Of a stretch of 64,000 bases of DNA, positions 58,802 through 64,000 are shown piece by piece. The position numbers and the translations under genes were made by a program. The stretch's first letter is position 1; each line of letters begins with the position of its first letter. The stretch is taken from the NCBI GenBank assembly GCA_024653355.1, contig JANLFQ010000001.1, positions 1,014,576 through 1,078,575 of the forward strand. Reading direction: 5' to 3'. Source of the DNA: a candidate division WOR-3 bacterium. Lineage in GTDB: Bacteria > Hydrothermota > Tepidihabitantia > Tepidihabitantales > Tepidihabitantaceae. The notes beneath the pieces are model-generated. The model did not search any database. It saw only the letters and a list, made by a program, of their open reading frames with translations, and was not told where the DNA came from.

Positions 58802-61684
58802 CTACGGCAACTGACGCAACAGTTGCTGAGCATTGAAGTCACTGGGATGCCGGCGCAGCCAGTCGGATAGTAACGCCCGTGCCTTATCGACGCTGTGCAT
58901 ATCCTCAACATAGAAGCGGTACAAAAGTTGCACCAGTTGCCACTCATTCGGTGCCATCGCCAACGCCTGCTGATACATCATTTCCGCCTCAGGATAGTTG
59001 CCCATCGCCTGGTTGATGAAACCACGCTGCAGGAACAGTTCGAGCCGCAGTCGTGGCTCATTGCCGGCGTAACTCTGTGCCGAGTCAATCGCCGCCAGCG
59101 CCACCTCGTACTGCTGATTGAGCGCGGCAAAACGCGACAGATGGTAAAACAAGAGCATCTTCTGGGTCGGTTCCAGTTCAAACCGGAGCGCGGGCAAGAG
59201 CGCCTGGTGCGCCGCCTGATAATCGCCGGCTCGGGCATAGGCATTGGCGAGCAAGAGGTGGCTATGGGCATAGGTCGTAAACAAGCCGCGGGTGTTTTCA
59301 TCCTTTTCCACCTTCGGGTCGAGCATCGACTTCAACTTAAACTTTTCGGTTAAGAGGACCCGGGTCCGCAGCGTATCAACCATCTCCTCATCGGACGACA
59401 AATTGCGCTCACCCACCACCCGGCGCACCAAACCTTCGAGCCGGAGATAAGGTTCACAGTCAACCGTATTGTCCGGTGATACCGTGGTCGCAAAGTAAAC
59501 CGGGCTCTTGGGGTTGTAACCGGAACCGAACACCTTTGCCATAAACTGCTCGGAAGGAGATTCGTAGTCTTCGGGCCATTTTAGTTTTACGCCCCCGGCG
59601 GTGGCGATGATATTCCGAATCATGATATCCTTCAAGAGGATTGTGCGGTTGTTCCGGGCAACATACCCCAGAGGCAGCCGCTCAATCTCTTCCTCGGTAA
59701 AAGATATCGGTGCCCCCCACCGTTTGAGTTGTTTGCAGTACCAGGGCGTATTCAAAAGAGAAAGGTTGGCAACCGCCACATTCTTCCCGAAGCTAGGGTC
59801 GTTGTCGGCCACCAGTGATGGCACCGTTTGCATAAACCACAGGGGGAAGGTGTCGTTGTCGCCATTGGTAAACACCACCGCCTTCTCCCCCTCACAGCAG
59901 ACAAGCATATTGTAGCCGTACTCCGCCGGTATCCAGTTGTGGCGCCGGGTCACCCCTTTGTAATTGAGGAACATCGGCACAAAGCCGAAGCCTAAAATTA
60001 GACCGGCTAAAACCGGCATCGGCACCGGTGCTTTCCGGGCTTTCAGTTCCTGGTCAACCCACTTCATAAAGGCGTAAACCCCGGTGCCGATAAAAATCGT
60101 GTAAAAGACAAACGAAAAAGCAAAGAAGTAGTCCCGTTCGCGCACCTCCCGGAATCTCAATTCCGGTCGCGGGTCCGAAGGCGAAAACTTCAAATTCAAA
60201 TAGGTCAAAAGCCCAAGCGAGGCAACGATAAAGGCTACGAAGATTAAGGCAAACGACTTTTTGTCCCGTTTGAACTGGTGCCACATTCCCCAGAGCCCGA
60301 GGAGCGGCGGAATTAACCCTAAAATCCCCTGCCAGCCAAGCCGGAGAAAGATGCGCGGGATGTTCGTAATCAAAACATCAAGATACCTTTCGTTGCCCCA
60401 CTGCCAGAGGAAGTAGCGGATGTAAAATGCAATCTGCTCAATGTAGGCACGGATAAGCCCGAACGCCGGGTTCTGATTCCGGCGCCAATCGTCCTCAGTG
60501 TAAAATTGGGTCTTGCGCGGCAAAAGCCGCATCGGGTCGTACTGTTCCCGTTTCAACACCGACACAAAGTCGCGCCAGCGCGTCGGCTCAACCTCGTTGA
60601 TGCTCGGGTAATGCCGGGCGCGAATCAGCATAATAAACTGCACCGTGCCGGCAAGGAGCACCAGTCCGAGCAAAAGCCCGACAAAACGGGGCTGCAGTTT
60701 CTTTTGCCGGTGCAGCCAGTAAAGGTAACCGGCAAAACCGAGCACAAAAAGAACCAAGAGCGCTGGTGACTTAACCCAGCGCTCAATCAGGGCAACGGTG
60801 GGCGATGCGAGAAAGAGCACAACATCGTCCATAATCTTCTGCCCCGCCCCAATCCAGGCAACAAGGAAAACCAATGCCAGGAGTCCCAGACCGTAGATGA
60901 GCGACACATTGCGCTCCGAACGCTCCATAATCCGGATCGCATAGTAGGTGCCGACGAGCATCAAAGGTACCACGATGAAGGTGCCGGCAGACAGACCCAG
61001 TTCGTTTATCGTCAGAATCAAAAGATAGCCGACCGCGAACTCAATGAACCGCAGGTGAATCACCGCCTGGCGGTCAACAAGCAGTGCAAACACCAGAACC
61101 GCAAACACCACCAGCATCGGGGTGAAATGAATCCCGGTGGCAACAAAAAGGAGAAAGATGGCGGCGAGAATCTGGCGGTTGTCACCGGTCTTGTTCTCTC
61201 TGCCCTCGCGCCAGACCAGTGCCATATAAAGCACCGAAAGGGCAATCACCACGCAGGGACCATAAACCTCGGCTTCCACGCAGTTGTCCCAGTAAGAGTA
61301 GGCAAAACCGCACATCAAGGCGGCAAATATTCCGGCGATGTGCGGCAGGTACCAGCGCCGGTTCTTCTCCTCAGCGCTGTGCTGGGAAAGGAGCCGGACA
61401 ACAATCAAATAGAGCAACCCGCAGGAGAAGGCGCCAAACAGCGTCGGTATCAAATTAACCCGAAAGGCGATTTCCCGGCCAATTGGCAGGAGGGTGAAAA
61501 TCCTTCCCAGCATCACAAAAAGTGGTGTGCCGGGCGGATGGGGAATTCCGGCGATGTAAGAAACCGCAATCAGTTCCGCACAGTCCCAGAACGATGCGGT
61601 TGGTGCCACGCTGTAAAGATAGACCGCCAGAACGGTCAGGAAAACTGCAACAAAGAAAATCAGTCGCCATCGTGATTCATTCAT
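58802..61684 (-). CDS. DUF2723 membrane protein with C-terminal TPRs
   Basis: 960 residues. The N-terminal DUF2723 region has about 12 membrane spans with APTASFWDCAELIAVSYIAG and HPPGTPLFV, the signature of TMEM260-like O-mannosyltransferase relatives. A large extracytoplasmic domain follows, then TPR repeats (about residues 800-950, for example ALAAIDSAQSYAGNEPRLRL and YPEAEMMYQQALAMAPNEW). It probably glycosylates exported proteins. It parallels the GT39-TPR protein at 21816-23756. Confidence 0.88.
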   Translation of the reverse strand: MNESRWRLIFFVAVFLTVLAVYLYSVAPTASFWDCAELIAVSYIAGIPHPPGTPLFVMLGRIFTLLPIGREIAFRVNLIPTLFGAFSCGLLYLIVVRLLSQHSAEEKNRRWYLPHIAGIFAALMCGFAYSYWDNCVEAEVYGPCVVIALSVLYMALVWREGRENKTGDNRQILAAIFLLFVATGIHFTPMLVVFAVLVFALLVDRQAVIHLRFIEFAVGYLLILTINELGLSAGTFIVVPLMLVGTYYAIRIMERSERNVSLIYGLGLLALVFLVAWIGAGQKIMDDVVLFLASPTVALIERWVKSPALLVLFVLGFAGYLYWLHRQKKLQPRFVGLLLGLVLLAGTVQFIMLIRARHYPSINEVEPTRWRDFVSVLKREQYDPMRLLPRKTQFYTEDDWRRNQNPAFGLIRAYIEQIAFYIRYFLWQWGNERYLDVLITNIPRIFLRLGWQGILGLIPPLLGLWGMWHQFKRDKKSFALIFVAFIVASLGLLTYLNLKFSPSDPRPELRFREVRERDYFFAFSFVFYTIFIGTGVYAFMKWVDQELKARKAPVPMPVLAGLILGFGFVPMFLNYKGVTRRHNWIPAEYGYNMLVCCEGEKAVVFTNGDNDTFPLWFMQTVPSLVADNDPSFGKNVAVANLSLLNTPWYCKQLKRWGAPISFTEEEIERLPLGYVARNNRTILLKDIMIRNIIATAGGVKLKWPEDYESPSEQFMAKVFGSGYNPKSPVYFATTVSPDNTVDCEPYLRLEGLVRRVVGERNLSSDEEMVDTLRTRVLLTEKFKLKSMLDPKVEKDENTRGLFTTYAHSHLLLANAYARAGDYQAAHQALLPALRFELEPTQKMLLFYHLSRFAALNQQYEVALAAIDSAQSYAGNEPRLRLELFLQRGFINQAMGNYPEAEMMYQQALAMAPNEWQLVQLLYRFYVEDMHSVDKARALLSDWLRRHPSDFNAQQLLRQLP

Positions 61685-61687
61685 CTT

Positions 61688-62434
61688 TTAACTCTCCTTT
61701 AATAGTGCCTGCATCAGATTATACTTTAACTGCGATGGTGTCAAATTGATTAGCAACCTGCCCCGCTGGGCAAAACTGATATTGCTCGTTGTCTCGGAAA
61801 CAACAATCGCCACCGCGTCGGTGACCGTGGTAATACCGGCGGCAGCGCGATGCCGCATACCGAGTCCGGGTTCGGTCTCGCCCAAAGGCAATGTGCAACT
61901 CGCGGCAATCACCTGACCGGCGCTGATCAGCACCGCGCCATCGTGCAAAGGCGATGGCGGCGTAAAGATGGAAACGAGCAAAGGTGCTGAAACCCTTGCC
62001 TCGAGCCGGGTGCCGGTCTCGGCATACTCGCGCAAGCCAATTTCCCGCTCTAACACGATTAAGGCGCCCACTCTTCGCTCCTTCATCTGTGCCGCGGCGG
62101 CAACCAGTTCTTCAACCAGCGTTGCGTCCGCAGTGGGCCGGAACAAAAAACGCACCGGCCGGGTTCGACCGAAGCGCGATAGTAGGTTCCTGATCTCCGG
62201 CTGGAAGATGATGACAAAGGCAACAAGCCAGACCGTGGTCAGGGAACTGACAATCAAGCCCAGCGCCTTGAAGTCAAGCCAGCGGGCAACGGCACCAATA
62301 ACTAAAATAAAAAGCAGCGCATAGAGCATCCGGATTGCCCGGGTGCCACGCAGAAACCGCAAAAAGTAGTAGGCAAGCAGGGCAACGATGATGATGTCAA
62401 TGGCATCAATCACCCTGAACCGCAAAAACCACAT
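61688..62434 (-). CDS. cdaA: Diadenylate cyclase CdaA
   Basis: 248 residues: three N-terminal membrane helices, a short coiled coil and a DAC domain with the catalytic DGA (LHDGAVLIS) and RHR (GMRHRAAAG) motifs. It makes the second messenger c-di-AMP from two ATP. It is usually linked to cell-wall and osmotic control; here it lies directly after folP, an arrangement seen in several other bacteria. Two bases separate it from folP. Confidence 0.95.
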   Translation of the reverse strand: MWFLRFRVIDAIDIIIVALLAYYFLRFLRGTRAIRMLYALLFILVIGAVARWLDFKALGLIVSSLTTVWLVAFVIIFQPEIRNLLSRFGRTRPVRFLFRPTADATLVEELVAAAAQMKERRVGALIVLEREIGLREYAETGTRLEARVSAPLLVSIFTPPSPLHDGAVLISAGQVIAASCTLPLGETEPGLGMRHRAAAGITTVTDAVAIVVSETTSNISFAQRGRLLINLTPSQLKYNLMQALLKES

Positions 62435-62436
62435 AA

Positions 62437-63660
62437 CTACTTTGCCCGGTGCGCGCCCTTGCCCGCCAATGGCGGATAAATCGCATCGACCAGCGCCAGC
62501 GCCCGGCGCAGCGCCCTGACATCATGCACCCGGACGATACGAGCGCCGTTCAACGCCGCAACAACACCAGCGGCAATTGTGCCTTCCAGCCGCTCTTCAA
62601 CCGGCAGGTTCAAAACTGCACCGATAAAAGACTTGCGCGAGGGTCCGACCACAATCGGTTTCCCCAGCGTCTGCAACTCCCGGAGCCGGCGCAGAATTTC
62701 CAGATTGTGCGCCACGGTTTTGCCAAAACCAATCCCCGGGTCAACAAGGAACTTGTCCGACGCGATACCAGCATCTTCACCCCGTTTTATTGAACGGGCA
62801 AGACCATTGACAATCTCCGCCATCAAATCCTGATACACCGGATTTTTCTGCATCGTTCGGGGCTTACCCTTGATGTGCATCACAATCACCGGCACCCCTG
62901 CCCGCGCCACCACCTTTGCCATCTGCGGGTCAAAGTTCAGCCCGGAGATGTCGTTGACCATCCCGGCACCGGCGTCAAGCGCCGCTTTTGCTACCCGGGC
63001 ACTGGTGGTGTCAACCGAAATCGGCACCTTGATTTGACGGGTAAGTTGCTTTAACACCGGCAACAGCCGGCGCAACTGCTCATTAGCCGGCACCGGGTTC
63101 GAACCGGGCCGGGTTGACTCGGCACCGATGTCGATGATGTCCGCACCCTCTTCGCTCAACCTTATCCCCTGTTCAACCGCCTGTTCCGGCGCCAAGTAGC
63201 GCCCGCCGTCATAGAACGAGTCCGGGGTGACATTCAAAATCCCCATTACCTGAACCCGGCGGGCTAAATCAAGCGCACACGACCCAACCTTTAAAATCGG
63301 GTTCGGACAAAAACTGTTTGCCCGCAACTCCTCTAAAAACGGCACCAACCTGCGGGCGCACTCCGGCTGGTGACTGAGCCGCTGGCAAATCTCCGCAATC
63401 TGCCGTTCGGTGGCGAAAAGAATCGCATCGGTCTGGCGCACTTTGCCACTGATTGTATTCCGGTGCACCGCACAGTCACCACCGGCAACGAGTGCGGTTT
63501 GCTTCAAGATGTTGGCACCGGCAACCGACAGCCCGCTGATTTTCAGCGCCCGGACCGCGCTCTTGGCGCGAAAAATCTCCCACGCCGCCGGGTCAACACC
63601 GACCCGCGCCAGTTCCTGATAAAGGTCCACGCTATAACTGATGTCAAGGAGCCGAATCAT
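62437..63660 (-). CDS. folP: Dihydropteroate synthase with N-terminal extension
   Basis: 407 residues from the ATG at 63660 (a GTG precedes it). The TIM-barrel DHPS domain (about residues 130-400) has VMGILNVTPDSFYDGG, GADIIDIGAESTRPGS, SVDTTSARVAKAAL, VNDISG, VDPGIGFGKT and GPSRKSF. The first 125 residues are an extra domain (residues about 40-80 ISGLSVAGANILKQTALVAG) seen in some archaeal and thermophile homologues, function unclear. It condenses dihydropterin pyrophosphate with p-aminobenzoate. Confidence 0.94.
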   Translation of the reverse strand: MIRLLDISYSVDLYQELARVGVDPAAWEIFRAKSAVRALKISGLSVAGANILKQTALVAGGDCAVHRNTISGKVRQTDAILFATERQIAEICQRLSHQPECARRLVPFLEELRANSFCPNPILKVGSCALDLARRVQVMGILNVTPDSFYDGGRYLAPEQAVEQGIRLSEEGADIIDIGAESTRPGSNPVPANEQLRRLLPVLKQLTRQIKVPISVDTTSARVAKAALDAGAGMVNDISGLNFDPQMAKVVARAGVPVIVMHIKGKPRTMQKNPVYQDLMAEIVNGLARSIKRGEDAGIASDKFLVDPGIGFGKTVAHNLEILRRLRELQTLGKPIVVGPSRKSFIGAVLNLPVEERLEGTIAAGVVAALNGARIVRVHDVRALRRALALVDAIYPPLAGKGAHRAK

Positions 63661-63672
63661 CACCCGCTTTTG

Positions 63673-64000
63673 CTACCCTTTAAGCACCGCCCCGATTCTT
63701 TCCAGCGCCCAGTCAATCTCCTCCTTCTTAATTACCAGCGGCGGCGCAAACCGAATCACCTTCTCATGTGTGTCCTTGGCAAGGATGCCCAGTTTGAGCA
63801 GTTCTTCGCAATAGAGCCGTGCCGGGCCGGCATCCGGCTTCAACTCCACGCCGATAAACAAACCCCGTCCCCGGACATCTGCCACCCGGGGCGAATTCAG
63901 TTTCTTCAGTTCGGCAAGAAAGTATTCGCCCAGTTCTGCCGACCGTTCGGGCAGTTTCTCCTCAAGAATCACCTCCACCGCCGCTCTACCAACCGCGCAG
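63673..64000 (-). CDS. Ornithine aminotransferase-like class III aminotransferase (C-terminal part)
   Basis: The gene enters from the right edge; the last 108 codons are present. GRGLFIGVELKPDAGPARLY and AKDTHEKVIRFAPPLVIKKE closely follow the C-terminus of ornithine-oxo-acid transaminase (RocD), a PLP enzyme making glutamate semialdehyde. Acetylornithine aminotransferase is the alternative. Ten bases separate it from folP. Confidence 0.8.
   Translation of the reverse strand, partial: CAVGRAAVEVILEEKLPERSAELGEYFLAELKKLNSPRVADVRGRGLFIGVELKPDAGPARLYCEELLKLGILAKDTHEKVIRFAPPLVIKKEEIDWALERIGAVLKG

Noticed and set aside
58801-58947. 49-codon upstream extension of hypA
   Set aside because: It overlaps the DUF2723 coding end, and HypA must begin with MHE for nickel binding.
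61055-61675. 206-codon plus-strand frame over the DUF2723 gene
   Set aside because: Antisense shadow; polar, repetitive sequence with no domain.

Overview
The window is one contiguous stretch of bacterial chromosome of moderate to high GC, gene-dense, with one sharply AT-rich insertion (about 32330-38100). No rRNA and no CRISPR array were found. Gene content points to an anaerobic, probably thermophilic Gram-negative member of the candidate phylum WOR-3 (Stahlbacteria) or a close relative. The reasons are: seven exported proteins ending in a C-terminal beta-sandwich sorting-type tail, a gingipain-like C25 peptidase, M1 peptidases, a ferredoxin-dependent 2-oxoacid oxidoreductase, a ferredoxin-thioredoxin-reductase/rubredoxin fusion and a hydrogenase maturation gene (hypA). 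The placement is my inference from family content, not a database result.

Layout. 1-2812 (minus): 2-oxoacid oxidoreductase alpha subunit (partial), purB, HtrA protease. 2937-9851 (plus): a tightly overlapping operon rpmH-rnpA-yidD-yidC-jag-mnmE-usp-PTS IIA-argS. 9852-10493: non-coding, with one copy of a dispersed repeat and a strong promoter. 10494-12626: exported sorting-tail protein. 12709-15655: an Fe-S/redox operon (IscS-like protein lacking the PLP lysine, IscU, zinc ribbon, glutaredoxin-like protein, FTR-rubredoxin fusion, UPF0045). 15786-21757: a small membrane protein, an HTH regulator coupled to a dead M1-type outer-membrane protein, an MFS carrier and an exported protein. 21816-32147: glycosyltransferase, yggS, zincin, exported protein, SSS symporter with a 37-residue accessory protein, active M1 peptidase, UPF0158 and an FG-GAP protein. 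32240-32329: tRNA-Ser(GGA). 32330-38100: AT-rich island with a broken XRE regulator, radC, a PD-(D/E)XK nuclease and a restriction-modification pair. 38184-43138: exported amidotransferase-like protein, copA, CDF transporter. 43206-44926: GNAT-like gene behind a long structured leader, a decayed sorting-tail gene, the second repeat copy and a large palindrome. 44927-53124: nitroreductase, small membrane proteins, rseC-like gene, ECF sigma/anti-sigma pair, mnmA, DUF4139 protein, trmFO, ndk. 53136-58465: C25 peptidase and FG-GAP protein. 58462-64000 (minus): hypA, DUF2723/TPR protein, cdaA, folP, aminotransferase (partial).

Two themes stand out. First, the IscS-IscU-redoxin-FTR operon: the IscS homologue has Gln-Ser where the family has His-Lys, so it has lost the PLP Schiff-base lysine but keeps the mobile-loop cysteine. 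An MnmA with the Cys-x2-Cys plus Cys pattern also lies in the window. Together they suggest Fe-S assembly and tRNA thiolation fed by sulfide or ferredoxin rather than by classical cysteine desulfuration. Second, many transcription units begin with a -35 box, a spacer of almost always exactly 16 bp, a -10 box and then a start codon only 5-10 bases further on. These genes appear leaderless or nearly so. The rule fixes several start codons, including one where the longest open frame would start inside the -35 box. Genes inside operons instead use Shine-Dalgarno sites or overlapping stop/start codons.
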